Assembly: GCF_963667735.1 (NCBI RefSeq)
Contig: NZ_OY763919.1
Span: 1,985,539-2,049,538 of the forward strand
Direction of reading: 5' to 3'
Length of the DNA: 64,000 nucleotides
From: an uncultured Methanoregula sp.
Lineage (GTDB): Archaea; Halobacteriota; Methanomicrobia; Methanomicrobiales; Methanospirillaceae
This document shows, piece by piece, positions 1-9,523 of the stretch (position 1 is its first letter; the number at the start of each line of letters is the position of its first letter). The notes beneath the pieces are model-generated. The model made no database searches and was not told where the DNA came from. It worked only from the letters and a program-made list of their open reading frames with translations. The translations under genes and the position numbers were made by a program.

Positions 1-667
1 AGAGTTTTGAGACCAGGTCCCGGAGAACGGTTCCCGGCTCTTTGGATTTGACCACGCTTGACGCGAGCAGGACCCCGTCGGTCCCGAGATCAATGGCAAT
101 TTTCACGCATTCCCCGCTCTGGATGCCGGCTCCCGTGAGCACTTTCACATTCGGGTTGACTGCACGGACGGCAGCAACGGATTTTCTGATAATATCCGGG
201 TTGGCTTTCGAGACCGAGACCCCGCTCCCGATGAGTTCGGGCGGCTCGATGGCAACATAGTTCGGCCCAAGGGCCGCTGCACCGGCGCTTGTTGCCTCGT
301 TGTTCGTGCAGACCACCGAGATGAGCTTGGCCGCCGCAAGTCCCCGGACCGAGGATTCGATCTCGGCTATGGTCAGGCGCCGCTCGGAATGGTTGACGAG
401 CGAACCGGCTGCTCCTGCAGTCCGGATAGCTTCGACTGTGAGATGACCGGTGTTTGCTCCCGGCTCGCAGCCGTCAACGTGCTGGGCATAGACCGGGATG
501 GCGAAATGGTGGGCAAGCGGATGAAGATCGATAAAGGACGGGGCAAGGCCTATTGTGACCCCGCTCTCCTGCATAACACGCTGAGCTTCGTTGGCTATCA
601 GGTGGGCCCGGTTGCCCATGCCTTCCTTGTACGTCTTCAAGTTTACCAGAACCAGGGGTGATGTCAT
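1..667 (-). CDS. tpiA: Triosephosphate isomerase, archaeal type (3' end cut by window edge)
   Basis: Interconverts dihydroxyacetone phosphate and glyceraldehyde 3-phosphate in glycolysis and gluconeogenesis. The visible 222 residues start [16 protein letters not shown], with the substrate-binding Lys in NLKTY. The catalytic His lies in NHSERRLT and the catalytic Glu in [10 protein letters not shown], and the phosphate-binding GAGI stretch follows near the C-terminus. Archaeal enzymes are about 225 residues, shorter than bacterial ones, so only a few residues should lie beyond the left edge. The ATG at 667 is preceded on the minus strand by an AAGGAG-like site. The gene stands alone, 87 bp from the next gene, which is transcribed in the same direction. 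Confidence 0.95.
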   Translation of the reverse strand, partial: MTSPLVLVNLKTYKEGMGNRAHLIANEAQRVMQESGVTIGLAPSFIDLHPLAHHFAIPVYAQHVDGCEPGANTGHLTVEAIRTAGAAGSLVNHSERRLTIAEIESSVRGLAAAKLISVVCTNNEATSAGAAALGPNYVAIEPPELIGSGVSVSKANPDIIRKSVAAVRAVNPNVKVLTGAGIQSGECVKIAIDLGTDGVLLASSVVKSKEPGTVLRDLVSKL

Positions 668-754
668 TTTCCGTCTCCTTTCTCGTCCCGTTGACAGGGA
701 CATGGTATGACAATTATATATCTGGCCCGGGCAGGATGAAAATTGTTGCCCCTC

Positions 755-3427
755 TTATTCCTTAAGCCCGCGGAGGAGGTGCCCGGCCGTTATCCCGCCC
801 GCTGAGATCTGCCGTGCTTTTTCCTTGAGAGCCGCAAGCGTCGGGTCGCCGGGGGCCGATGTTACGGAATTGGTCCGGTCAACCGCGGCCCGGTACAGGG
901 CGGTCATCTCCTTCGTATACCGTGCAGGTTTCCCGCGTGCGTCAACGGCCACTTCGCGGATCCCCGCTGCCCGTATCGCGGGAAGGTGATCGAGCAGGCA
1001 GAGTTCAGCGGAATTGCCAATCCAGGTCCGGCAGCTCCCGTCAGACCGGACCGGGAATACCCGGCCGGTCTCATCCCGGAGTCCAAGGAAACCGGCCTGA
1101 AGTCTGCCTGCATCGCTCGTCCTCTTCGGGCAGGTATCCGGAACCAGGCGCGGGATGCAGTCGTCCGTGATCATTGCCTCGGCTGCTCCCTGGACAACAA
1201 GGGAAAAATCCGGGGCGGTACCGGTGGCTTCTGCATGGAGAACGAGAGTCCGGATCTCATCAAGGGAGAGTTCGGAAGAGAGCGTGAGACTCCGGAGGAG
1301 GGCACCTTCGGATCCCGCTGCAGCATGGTTGAAGATGTTCAGCCCGGGACCGCCAGAGAGTGCAAGCCGGGGAAAAGTGCCGGAAAGGAAAAGAGCTGCC
1401 CCAAAATGCTCCACCATGCATTCCTCCAGACCTTCCAGGATGAGTAGGGGCAGGAGGGGAAGCACGGCCTCCAGGTACGCGTTGCGGGTGATCCGGGGCA
1501 GTTTCCAGACAAACCGGCAGCCGGACTGCCGGCAGATCGCGAGCGCTCTTTCCAGCTGCTCCCCCACCGGCAGCGGAGGTGAACGGGCCTGGCAGAGATG
1601 GTGCGGCATCGGGAAGTCGGGTTCAAAGCATAGGATCTGGGCGCCGGATTCCGCTGCTGCGCTCACCCCGTCGAGCGTATCGGTATACACGGCAAGGCGG
1701 AGAGCAGAATTATCATGGGAAACGTTGGTTGACATGGCTTCCGCTTCCTTGTACCGGATGCGGAAGGCATCTCCCCGTGCCCGGGCTTCCGCCACTGCTT
1801 CCGGTGCCGGCAGGGATGCCCCGATCAGCGCCTCCTCAGCAGCTGCCAGGATGTCGCGCCGGACCTGGTTGATCTTCGCTACCGGTGCAAACCGGTCCCC
1901 TGCATACAAAAGGGAGATCTCCCGGATAATAAACGGGGAACCGCCGGTCTTTTGGAGCTGCTGCAGGAACATCTCCTTTGTAAGCGGCTGCGACCGGGCC
2001 GGCTCCATCCGGAGATCCGGGTGGACAACGAACGGCACCGGCTCCCGGCCGGGACAAAGGATCTGTCCCGCTGCAGTGATACTGCCATCCGGCTGCACGC
2101 CGATGTCCAGGTGAAGCGGCACCGGGCGGAGCAGGTCCGGGGAAGGATCGGCAATGATCCGGTTGGCCCGGTTCTCCAGTTCCCGGGAGAAGGTGACCGA
2201 GACACGGGTCTTTGGCAGGATCTCCCGGGGCACCGCGATACGTATCCCGTCCTTTTCCCGAGCAGGAACCGAGTTGAGCGAGAAGCCCCAGTCTTCGCCA
2301 CCCGGTGTTCCGGAGAAGAGAAGACCGTCGCCGGGTGCCGGAATATAGGATCCGCTGAGCCGGACCGAGGCGGTGCCGGTCTTCCGATCATACCGGGTCA
2401 CAACTCCAATCTCCAGGCCCCGGTTGTCCGGCGCATCCCGGCCCATGAGGGCATCATGGTGATCGCCAAGAAGGTAGCCCCGGGTAAATCCCCGGGAGAA
2501 CGAAAGGTTGAGATCCCGCATAGCATTGCCTGGTTCCGGGGCGTGTCCTCCGGCCAGAGCGTCCAGTGCCCGGCGGTAGGCCGAGACCACGACCGCAACA
2601 TACTGGGGGGATTTCATCCGCCCTTCGATCTTGATGGAAGCAACCGATCCCGCCAGATCCGGAAGCCGGGGCCAGGTGCAGAGATCTTTTGGCGAGAGGA
2701 GATACCGAGCGGTTAAGGGGATCTCCCGTACATTCTGCGGCCTCCCGTACGGATCGGTATCCCCTGCCACAAGCGCATAGGGTTTCCGGCAGGGCTGGGC
2801 GCACATGCCCCGGTTGCCGCTCCGGCCTCCGATAACGGACGAGAGGAGGCACTGGCCCGAGTAACTGTAGCAGAGCGCCCCGTGGGCAAAGACCTCGAGG
2901 CCGATCCCCAGGTCGCATGTTGCCTCGGCTATCTGCCGGACTTCCGCAAGCGAGAGTTCGCGGGCAAGGACAACGCGCCTGAACCCGTGCGATGCAGCCC
3001 ACCGGACTCCGTCCGTATTGTGGATGGTCATCTGGGTGGAAGCATGGAGAACGAGACCGGGTACTATCTCGCGGGCTAGGGCAGCAACCCCGGTATCCTG
3101 TACAAGGACAGCGTCAACGCCAGTCCCGTACAGCCAGATAAGATAATCTACGACACCGGAGAGTTCCCGGTCATGGATGAGGGTGTTGACCGTGACATAG
3201 ACCCAGACCCCGCATCGATGGGCGTACCGGACCGCCGCTTCGATCTCCGCATCCGAGAAGTTGGCAGCGAATTTCCGGGCCCCGAACCGTTTCCCGCTTA
3301 AGTAAATGGCATCGGCCCCGGCTGCCACCGCTGCCCGGAACGCTTCGGGCGAGCCGGCCGGAGCAAGGAGCTCGGGGATAGCAGCAGGGGATTTCTCGAC
3401 CAACGGGAATTTGCGGGGAGCGGTCAT
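755..3427 (-). CDS. U32 family peptidase-like protein with C-terminal extension (DUF3656 type)
   Basis: 890 residues. The N-terminal half opens with ELLAPAGSPEAFRAAVAAGA and carries the U32 signature around VFAHGALCYSYSGQC followed by two more Cys in MCAQPC, the four-Cys set typical of the family. Bacterial U32 members of this long type (RlhA/TrhP group) are now known to act in RNA hydroxylation rather than proteolysis, so a peptidase role is doubtful. The open frame continues upstream to 4036, but the ATG at 3427 overlaps the TGA of the upstream membrane-protein gene and the family N-terminus starts about 18 residues further in, so I place the start there. The C-terminal roughly 450 residues match the long two-domain subfamily in length. 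Confidence 0.85.
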   Translation of the reverse strand: MTAPRKFPLVEKSPAAIPELLAPAGSPEAFRAAVAAGADAIYLSGKRFGARKFAANFSDAEIEAAVRYAHRCGVWVYVTVNTLIHDRELSGVVDYLIWLYGTGVDAVLVQDTGVAALAREIVPGLVLHASTQMTIHNTDGVRWAASHGFRRVVLARELSLAEVRQIAEATCDLGIGLEVFAHGALCYSYSGQCLLSSVIGGRSGNRGMCAQPCRKPYALVAGDTDPYGRPQNVREIPLTARYLLSPKDLCTWPRLPDLAGSVASIKIEGRMKSPQYVAVVVSAYRRALDALAGGHAPEPGNAMRDLNLSFSRGFTRGYLLGDHHDALMGRDAPDNRGLEIGVVTRYDRKTGTASVRLSGSYIPAPGDGLLFSGTPGGEDWGFSLNSVPAREKDGIRIAVPREILPKTRVSVTFSRELENRANRIIADPSPDLLRPVPLHLDIGVQPDGSITAAGQILCPGREPVPFVVHPDLRMEPARSQPLTKEMFLQQLQKTGGSPFIIREISLLYAGDRFAPVAKINQVRRDILAAAEEALIGASLPAPEAVAEARARGDAFRIRYKEAEAMSTNVSHDNSALRLAVYTDTLDGVSAAAESGAQILCFEPDFPMPHHLCQARSPPLPVGEQLERALAICRQSGCRFVWKLPRITRNAYLEAVLPLLPLLILEGLEECMVEHFGAALFLSGTFPRLALSGGPGLNIFNHAAAGSEGALLRSLTLSSELSLDEIRTLVLHAEATGTAPDFSLVVQGAAEAMITDDCIPRLVPDTCPKRTSDAGRLQAGFLGLRDETGRVFPVRSDGSCRTWIGNSAELCLLDHLPAIRAAGIREVAVDARGKPARYTKEMTALYRAAVDRTNSVTSAPGDPTLAALKEKARQISAGGITAGHLLRGLKE

Positions 3428-3960
3428 GGCAGGAGCACCTTGTACAGGCCCATGGTGAGAAGTATGGTGATGATGAGGGATATGACATATCCTGCCATGG
3501 TCACGAGAAGCGCCCGGTTCTCCTGCCACCCGAGCACCCAGGAGACCGGCGCACATGCATAGACCCCGAGAAGGATCTCGCAGGGAATCAGGGCAAGGAT
3601 CCCGTATCGTTCCACCGAGGCCGAACTGTGGGAATACTGCCGGCTCTTCTCCAGGAATTGTGAAACGGGCTTGGAGGTCTCGCCAAGGGTATTGAAGACA
3701 TCGTACAGCCCGAGAAAGAGACCGGTCTCGGTGCACATGAGGATATAGAAAACGATCCAGGGAGAGAGTTCGAGCGCAAGACCAACCGGTGCTGCCCCGT
3801 ACTCGATAAGGAACCCGGCCGACATGACCGCAAGGATGGAAGCGGCAGGAATTCCTAAAAAGAGGGCCGGAACCAGCGGAAGGATCACGGCCACGAGCAC
3901 GAAGCGTGCCAGTGCCCGCACGAGTTTTCTTACAACCCCTGAAATTGTCCCGGGCTCCAT
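3424..3960 (-). CDS. Small multi-pass membrane protein, COG2426-like (putative small multidrug export family)
   Basis: 178 residues with about four hydrophobic segments (roughly residues 15-45, 55-80, 115-140 and 148-175). The second half, from a YGILALIP-like stretch through a Gly-rich helix to the final helix, resembles the family annotated as putative small multidrug export proteins; no transport activity has been firmly shown for that family as far as I know. The TGA overlaps the ATG of the U32 gene by four bases, so the two are translationally coupled. The assignment rests on overall pattern, not on a diagnostic motif. Confidence 0.6.
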   Translation of the reverse strand: MEPGTISGVVRKLVRALARFVLVAVILPLVPALFLGIPAASILAVMSAGFLIEYGAAPVGLALELSPWIVFYILMCTETGLFLGLYDVFNTLGETSKPVSQFLEKSRQYSHSSASVERYGILALIPCEILLGVYACAPVSWVLGWQENRALLVTMAGYVISLIITILLTMGLYKVLLP

Positions 3961-4646
3961 GATCTGGTATAGTGTTGCTGCCGCAAGGGAATAAACTGGT
4001 ATCTTCCGGGAGGGTCTCTCTCATGAAATTCGTCACATGGCAAGTACGATAACGGGGGAGTTATGCCCGGTTGAACAATCTGTCTTCTGTCATGAGTCGA
4101 AATAAAAATTTCTGTGAGAGAATCTCTTTGAGAACTGCGTACTGTATCCTCCATTGTAATAACCGGTCGCTATTTTTCATTCAGTTTCTCTCAAACATTC
4201 CTTTCCATTCTTTACTCAGTAACGAGTGTGACCCCCTCTCTCCCCCAGAGGGGGAAGCAACGCAGGGGGGCTCCCCTGACCCCCCAAATGCGTTCCTGTC
4301 TCCCCAGAAATTTAACAGAACAAACAATCTTCGTCTTGGTTGATGAAACCGTACTAAGGCCGCCGCGGGGCGTCCTTCGGGGCGGCGGCAGCAATCGCTC
4401 ATGGGGTATCAGCCCACATCGTATAATCATGCGAATAGATTTTTTCTTAGAAATTTTGTTTAATCCGGCAACTGGATGGTTTTCATTTTCACAAATTGGG
4501 GAATCACTATCCAAAGCAAAGAAAAAAATATAAAAAAAAATCAGTGATTTGTCACACAATTTTTTAAAATGAATCTTATTTTCGGGGATTATTATTTTTG
4601 AATATGAACCGGAAATTTATCAAATTTCTCTATAGGATATTTTCCG
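3961..4646. other. Intergenic region with C-rich and GC-hairpin sequences
   Basis: No credible gene. Positions 4229-4290 are runs of C and G (CCCCCTCTCTCCCCCAGAGG and similar), of the same character as the interspersed A repeat further along. Positions 4360-4392 hold a GC hairpin-like stretch around CCGCCGCGGGGCG; a related sequence recurs at 43117-43150. From about 4430 to 4640 the DNA turns AT-rich and presumably contains the promoter for aroD, but no single TATA box stands out. Confidence 0.5.
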
Positions 4647-4688
4647 GTGACCACACCTTTTTGTGAGCCGCCATCCAACACCGGGTAC

Positions 4689-5321
4689 ATGAAGATCATT
4701 GCAGCGCTCACGGACCCGGCGGATGCCTCCCTTGCACAGCAGCAGGGAGCGGATATGATCGAGCTGAGGCTCGACCTGGTGGAGACCGGTCCGGAAGAAG
4801 CGGTGCAGCAGTGCAGGAAACACTCGAATCTTCCCGTCATCGCAACGTTCCGCTCTGCGCAGGAAGGCGGCCGGTATTTCGGGAACGGCGATGAATGGGA
4901 GAAGAAGATCCGGTCCGTTCTCCCCCTGGTGGAGTACGTTGATGTCGAGCAGCAGTTCATGCGGAACGCGGCCTGCGTGAAAGAAGCCGGAAAGAAGATC
5001 ATCGCTTCCCACCATGCCCCGATCATGATGCCCCTCCCGGTCCTCTTCGTACTGGAACGGGAGCTCCGGGCATACGGCGATATCGTGAAGATCATCGTAA
5101 CCCCCCAGAACGAGAACGACATCATCGAACTCATCGCGTTCACACACGAGATAAAAATGCCAATCTGCACGGGCGTGATGGGGAGCAAATTCCGGTTTGC
5201 CCGGGCAGTGCTGCCGCTCTTTGGCTCCGAATTTGTGTACTGCCATGTCGGGAAGACCACTGCCGAGGGACAGTACTCGGTCGAGGAGTTCCGGCAGCTC
5301 GTAAAATTGCTGAACGGGTGA
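4689..5321 (+). CDS. aroD: 3-Dehydroquinate dehydratase, type I
   Basis: Dehydrates 3-dehydroquinate to 3-dehydroshikimate, step three of the shikimate pathway. 210 residues. MIELRLDLVE holds the conserved Glu and Arg, IIASHHAP the catalytic His, and GVMGSKFRFAR the Schiff-base Lys; these are the class I signature residues. I chose ATG 4689 (MKIIAALTD) because it matches the usual class I N-terminus; an in-frame GTG at 4647 would add 14 residues. The gene is on the opposite strand and about 3.2 kb from the aromatic operon at 8534-16367, which lacks a dehydroquinase, so it supplies the missing step. Confidence 0.93.
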   Translation: MKIIAALTDPADASLAQQQGADMIELRLDLVETGPEEAVQQCRKHSNLPVIATFRSAQEGGRYFGNGDEWEKKIRSVLPLVEYVDVEQQFMRNAACVKEAGKKIIASHHAPIMMPLPVLFVLERELRAYGDIVKIIVTPQNENDIIELIAFTHEIKMPICTGVMGSKFRFARAVLPLFGSEFVYCHVGKTTAEGQYSVEEFRQLVKLLNG

Positions 5322-5336
5322 GATATCCGGGCACCG

Positions 5337-7244
5337 TTACCGGTACGTTCCCTCCGGCAGGATAATCTCGAACCGGGCACCTTTTCCCGGGGTCCCGGTC
5401 TCCCGGATGGAGATACCGGTGATGGCAAGGATCTCCCGGGCAAGGAAGAGCCCGAGGCCGGTGTTCACCCCGTACCCGTGCTCGAAGATGAGTTCTTTCT
5501 CTTCTGCCGGAATCCCGATGCCGTTATCTTCCCACAACACCATCATCGCCCCATTGTGCGGGGCGACCGAGACTTTGATCTCGGACACATGTTTGCCGTA
5601 CCTGAGGGAATTGTCCAGGAGGTTCTCAAACACTTTCTCGATGATCGGATCCGCGTACGTGGAAAGGTTCTGCAGATCTGCTGAGAACCGGATGGTTCCG
5701 GGAATCTCCGGCATGATATCGTTCAGCTCGAACCAGCCCGGGGTATTGCACCCGAGATCCTTGTAGATCCTCGTGAACTCGATCTGATGCTGGATCTTCT
5801 GTGCAATGGTATCCAGCTTGTCCATGCAGTCCGCTATCGCCGGTTCGGGATGTTTTTTCTTGGTATGCCGGAAATACGACCGCAATATCGTCACCTGGTT
5901 CAGGATATCGTGCCGGGTCACGCTGCCCAGAAGATTGATCTTCCGGTTCGCCTGCACGAGCGCCCGTTCCGCTTTTTTCAGCTCGGTGATGTCCTGGTCC
6001 GATCCATGGACCCGGAGGATCTTTCCGGCAGCATCGCGGATCACGCACACGCGGACCATCATGTCGCGGATCTCCGCATCCCTCCGGATGACCCGGTGCT
6101 CGAACATAGCCGTGTTCGCACCGGAGGTATCCGCGACGATCTTCTTCAGATCCGTGGTGAACGAGATGCGATCATCGGGATGGATAAATTCGCGGGAGAA
6201 GACCTCGGCAGGCATGCAACAGCCGCCTTCCTGTTCTGTCGTAGTTGCAAAGAGGGAATAGAAATGCTGATCGAACTGGAAGAACCCGGTGGCGGCATCA
6301 TATTCCCAGCTGGCAATGTGCGCGAGATTCAGTGCATCTGTCAGGATCAGCCGGTTGTTCTCGAGAGCTTCTTCTGCCCGGTGGCGTTCGATCTCTGCGC
6401 CGGCCTTGAGGGCTATGAGTTCGATGCAGATCCTCACGATCGGCTCGGGGTGAAGCGGGCGGCGGCTCAGAACGCAGATGACCCCGATGGTATCCCCGGC
6501 ATTGTTCCGCAGGGGTGTGCCGAGGTACCCCTGGATGCCAAGGGTCTTCAGATCCTGGCTTTTCGGGAAGAGCTCGAAGGCATGCTCCGGGTACAGGCAG
6601 AACCCTTTGGTGGCAACGTTCTCGCAGGGGGTATCCTTCAGCATATAGGTATGATCGCTGACTTTTTTCCCGTCAAGGAGCATGGAGATGACTTTTACGG
6701 TCTCGCCGTCCGGCAGGATCGTGCCGATCATGACGCAGTCGGCATCCAGCCATGCGCTGATCATCTCGCAGGTCCCGTCCAGGGATTCGAGCCCGGTCGT
6801 GTTCATGATCATATTGAACTGGTTCGGGAGATCGGACATGAACAGGCCGGAGAGCGGGACCTCTTTGACAATGCCGGAGATGTATGACCGGCCCTCTTCT
6901 GCAACAGGCACGAGGGTTCCTGCCGCATTGACCATCCTCCGTCCTTCTGTTCCGGGGAGTTCTATCCCGAACAGGATATTGAATTCCCTGCCGGGTTCCG
7001 TGAGATCCAAAAGTGCCGTCCTGAGATGTTCCCATCCGGGGACGGACGCGACACCGACCCGCTGCAGGATCCTGCCCTCCTGCGTCCATGCCATGCCAAG
7101 GATCCGGGCCGTTTCCTCGGATATCCTGAAGGTTCCGGTCTCCCGGTCATAGTCCCAGCTGCCGGTACGGCTGATGGCTTCCGCGCGCCGCAAAACAGCG
7201 ATCTCATCCGACAAATCCACGTCCGATATACTTCTCAGTCTCAT
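5337..7244 (-). CDS. Sensor histidine kinase, PAS-GAF-PAS type
   Basis: 635 residues, no membrane segment, so probably cytoplasmic. Order: PAS (about 20-150), GAF-like domain (about 160-290, ending GVICVLSRRPL), PAS (about 300-425, ending DQDITELKKAE), a dimerisation region with phospho-acceptor His in SVTRHDILNQ, and a HATPase domain with N box (ENLLDNSLRYG), G1 (EDNGIGIP) and G2 (GLGLFLAREIL). The C-terminal third is closely similar to those of the kinases at 43905 and 49281. No response regulator is adjacent. It is convergent with aroD, 15 bp apart. Confidence 0.9.
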   Translation of the reverse strand: MRLRSISDVDLSDEIAVLRRAEAISRTGSWDYDRETGTFRISEETARILGMAWTQEGRILQRVGVASVPGWEHLRTALLDLTEPGREFNILFGIELPGTEGRRMVNAAGTLVPVAEEGRSYISGIVKEVPLSGLFMSDLPNQFNMIMNTTGLESLDGTCEMISAWLDADCVMIGTILPDGETVKVISMLLDGKKVSDHTYMLKDTPCENVATKGFCLYPEHAFELFPKSQDLKTLGIQGYLGTPLRNNAGDTIGVICVLSRRPLHPEPIVRICIELIALKAGAEIERHRAEEALENNRLILTDALNLAHIASWEYDAATGFFQFDQHFYSLFATTTEQEGGCCMPAEVFSREFIHPDDRISFTTDLKKIVADTSGANTAMFEHRVIRRDAEIRDMMVRVCVIRDAAGKILRVHGSDQDITELKKAERALVQANRKINLLGSVTRHDILNQVTILRSYFRHTKKKHPEPAIADCMDKLDTIAQKIQHQIEFTRIYKDLGCNTPGWFELNDIMPEIPGTIRFSADLQNLSTYADPIIEKVFENLLDNSLRYGKHVSEIKVSVAPHNGAMMVLWEDNGIGIPAEEKELIFEHGYGVNTGLGLFLAREILAITGISIRETGTPGKGARFEIILPEGTYR

Positions 7245-7751
7245 TCTGCCCTCATGTTATTGCTGACAACACGTCTGCCTGGTCACTGGTCTCATTACGC
7301 CGGATGAAAATTCCTGGCTGCAGGATGGGAAGGAACAGGCTTTTTTAAAAATAGGGGTCTGGCACCGGTGATTGTGCAGGAATTTTGCATAACGAGCGGG
7401 AACTCGTACCGGTGGCATAATTGCGGCATCTGGGAAGATAACGGGATGCACGGGTCTGTTCTCCGGTGAATGATGATTATTGTTTTCTCTCATGGACGAT
7501 TTATTAAATCCTCCGATATGTTCCTGACCTGGTGTGACGCCGGGGGCAGGACACCAAACGGGGATTTGTAACCGCAACGACCCTGGTGCATCTGGCGGGA
7601 GGAACTGCACCGGAACTTCCCGCACTGCGAGCTGCGGGATCTCCGGGCTGGTTGAGATACCGGTGGTGCTCCTGGACCAAAACCCGCTTCCCGTCCGGTA
7701 TTTTTAAAAAAACGCAAACGAGATATACGTACGCAGTGCAAGCCTTCTCTC
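7245..7751. other. Intergenic region, nothing recognised
   Basis: About 500 bp between the divergent kinase and lipoprotein genes. Short frames on both strands show no recognisable protein. An AT-rich stretch with a run of A at 7703-7717 lies upstream of the lipoprotein gene and is the likeliest promoter area. Confidence 0.4.
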
Positions 7752-8228
7752 ATGAAACATGCAACATTCTTTCTGGCTGCACTCGCGGTAATTCTCTGCG
7801 TGATCGCTGCAGGCTGTACATCGAGTCCCCCGCCAGCCCCGGCAACCCCTGCACCAACTCCGGAACCGACACCGGTTCCGACCACCGTTGCAACGGTAGC
7901 AACCACTGCCCCGGGCAGCGAGCCGGTCCAGACCCTGCCTGCCGCCCAGCAGGTCAGTCTCTCCTTAACAAAAGACCGGCCCACTTCCGAGATCCACCTC
8001 CTGTACGAAGGCGGCCCCGGGAATCTTTACACCAACACGGTAGTCATGAGGGTATACAGCTCCCCGACCGTGTTCAAGGAATACACCATGAACGATGGCA
8101 AGAAACTTGCTGCCGGCATGGAGATCGTTGCCCCGGGAACCAAGGGTGCTGACCGGTGCGAAGTCTTTGTCACCTCATCCGGTGTCCGGTACAAGGTCAT
8201 GGACCAGACCGTCCAGGCCATGATGTAA
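7752..8228 (+). CDS. Small lipoprotein, function unknown
   Basis: 158 residues. A hydrophobic signal (residues 1-20) ends in the lipobox-like VIAAGC, then a Pro/Thr/Ala-rich linker (about 22-60) typical of surface-exposed archaeal proteins. The remaining roughly 100 residues form a compact domain rich in beta-type residues (for example LYTNTVVMRVYSSPTVFKEY). I do not recognise the domain. Probably anchored on the outer face of the membrane. It stands alone between divergent and convergent neighbours. Confidence 0.75.
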   Translation: MKHATFFLAALAVILCVIAAGCTSSPPPAPATPAPTPEPTPVPTTVATVATTAPGSEPVQTLPAAQQVSLSLTKDRPTSEIHLLYEGGPGNLYTNTVVMRVYSSPTVFKEYTMNDGKKLAAGMEIVAPGTKGADRCEVFVTSSGVRYKVMDQTVQAMM

Positions 8229-8229
8229 A

Positions 8230-8237
8230 TTTTTTTT
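8230..8237 (+). terminator. T8 tract after the lipoprotein gene
   Basis: A run of eight T starts one base after the stop codon; archaeal RNA polymerase terminates at such oligo-T tracts. Confidence 0.5.
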
Positions 8238-8460
8238 AGTAATACCTGAATTCCAGGAAAAACCGGTCTTGTGCACAGATGCACATAGGCCGGGTTTTAT
8301 GAGATCTCGTGCGCTGAAGGCTTCTCCTGAAGGAAGCGGAGCGGTTAATCCAGATATGATGAGAAACCTGGTAAGCGTTCCATCTCCTGAGTGCCGCACG
8401 CTGCTGCCCCTCAATGGAATCCTTCGCAGGGGCTCAATTCCCGGCCTCCTCCAAAAACGG

Positions 8461-8521
8461 GCGGTTCCCGGGGACTCCGGAACCGCTCACGGGCAAGGAG
8501 ACTTCGATTGATTAAAAAAAA
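8461..8521 (-). terminator. Hairpin plus oligo-T at the end of the aromatic operon
   Basis: On the minus strand, downstream of aroC, a T8 tract (A8 at 8514-8521) is followed by a perfect 8-bp stem, GCGGTTCC at 8461-8468 with GGAACCGC at 8479-8486 and a 10-base loop. Since T8 comes first in the direction of transcription, the T tract is probably the terminator and the hairpin may protect the 3' end. Confidence 0.5.
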
Positions 8522-8533
8522 CTCTGGAGATGA

Positions 8534-9523
8534 TTATATCCGGTACTTCTCCTGTTCCAGCACGGCATCCGCGAGCACCAGCGCGAGCATGGCCTCCGCA
8601 ACCGGGAGAATCCGGGGAACAATGCAGGGATCGTGCCGGCCGCCGACCGCGATCTCGACAACATTCCCGTGCATGTTGCGGGTCTTCTGGACTTTTGCGA
8701 TCGATGGTGTCGGCTTGACCGCGATCCGCACAACGATCTCCTGGCCGGTTGAGATCCCGCCCAGGATCCCGCCCGCATGATTGCCCGAAAACCCGTCCGC
8801 GGTCATCGGGTCGTTGTTCCCGCTCCCGAACCGGCCGGCAACCGCGAATCCGTCGCCGATCTCCACGCCTTTGACCGCCCCGATGCCCATCATGGCACCT
8901 GCGATCGCAGCATCGAGCTTGCCAAAGACCGGGTCGCCAAGTCCGGCGGGGCATCCCTTCGCCGTGATCTCCGCGATCCCGCCAACTGAGTCCCCCGCTG
9001 CTTTGGCGCCCAGGATCTCCTGCCCGATCTCGCCGGGTTCTGTTTTCCCGTGGACTTCAACAATCCTGCCGGCTACCGTTATGCCTTTACCGGCTAGGAA
9101 CTTCAGGGCAACGGCACCGGCAGCTACCCGGCCTACCGTCTCCCTTCCTGAGCTCCTCCCGCCGCCCCGGTGGTCCCGTATCCCGTACTTCTCCTGGTAC
9201 GTGAAATCGGCATGGCCCGGCCGGAAGACTTCCCGAAGGGCTTCGTAGTCGCCCGACCGCTTCTCTTCGTTTTTCACGAGGAGGGCGATTGGCGTGCCAA
9301 GGGTCCTGCCTTCGAAGATACCGGAGAGGATCTCCACCCGGTCCGCTTCCTGCCGGGGGGAGGTGAGGGGCGAGGTTCCCGGCTTTCTCCGGTCAAGCAG
9401 GGGCTGAATGTCCTCTTCGGTCAGGGGAAGATTTGCCGGGCAGCCGTCGATGACTGCCCCGACCGCTTTCCCGTGGCTCTCCCCGAATGTCGTGATACGG
9501 AAATTGCTTCCAAACGTGTTCAT
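8534..9523 (-). CDS. aroC: Chorismate synthase
   Basis: Makes chorismate from EPSP using reduced FMN, the last shared step of aromatic synthesis. 329 residues starting [18 protein letters not shown]. Family signatures are present: the GESHG motif, [19 protein letters not shown] and [14 protein letters not shown]. Length is typical of the shorter archaeal forms. The frame is open far upstream, but ATG 9523 overlaps the TGA of the aroK-aroE fusion by four bases and matches the family start. It is the last gene of the operon. Confidence 0.97.
   Translation of the reverse strand: MNTFGSNFRITTFGESHGKAVGAVIDGCPANLPLTEEDIQPLLDRRKPGTSPLTSPRQEADRVEILSGIFEGRTLGTPIALLVKNEEKRSGDYEALREVFRPGHADFTYQEKYGIRDHRGGGRSSGRETVGRVAAGAVALKFLAGKGITVAGRIVEVHGKTEPGEIGQEILGAKAAGDSVGGIAEITAKGCPAGLGDPVFGKLDAAIAGAMMGIGAVKGVEIGDGFAVAGRFGSGNNDPMTADGFSGNHAGGILGGISTGQEIVVRIAVKPTPSIAKVQKTRNMHGNVVEIAVGGRHDPCIVPRILPVAEAMLALVLADAVLEQEKYRI

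Noticed and set aside
3428..4036. Open frame extending the U32 gene upstream by about 200 codons
   Set aside because: It lies over the membrane-protein gene 3424-3960 in another frame, has no family match, and a clear coupled ATG exists at 3427.
5787..6887. 366-codon plus-strand frame
   Set aside because: Antisense to the PAS/GAF kinase; no recognisable domain.
8461..8486. GC hairpin considered as a riboswitch
   Set aside because: A simple 8-bp stem between convergent gene ends, better explained as a 3'-end structure.
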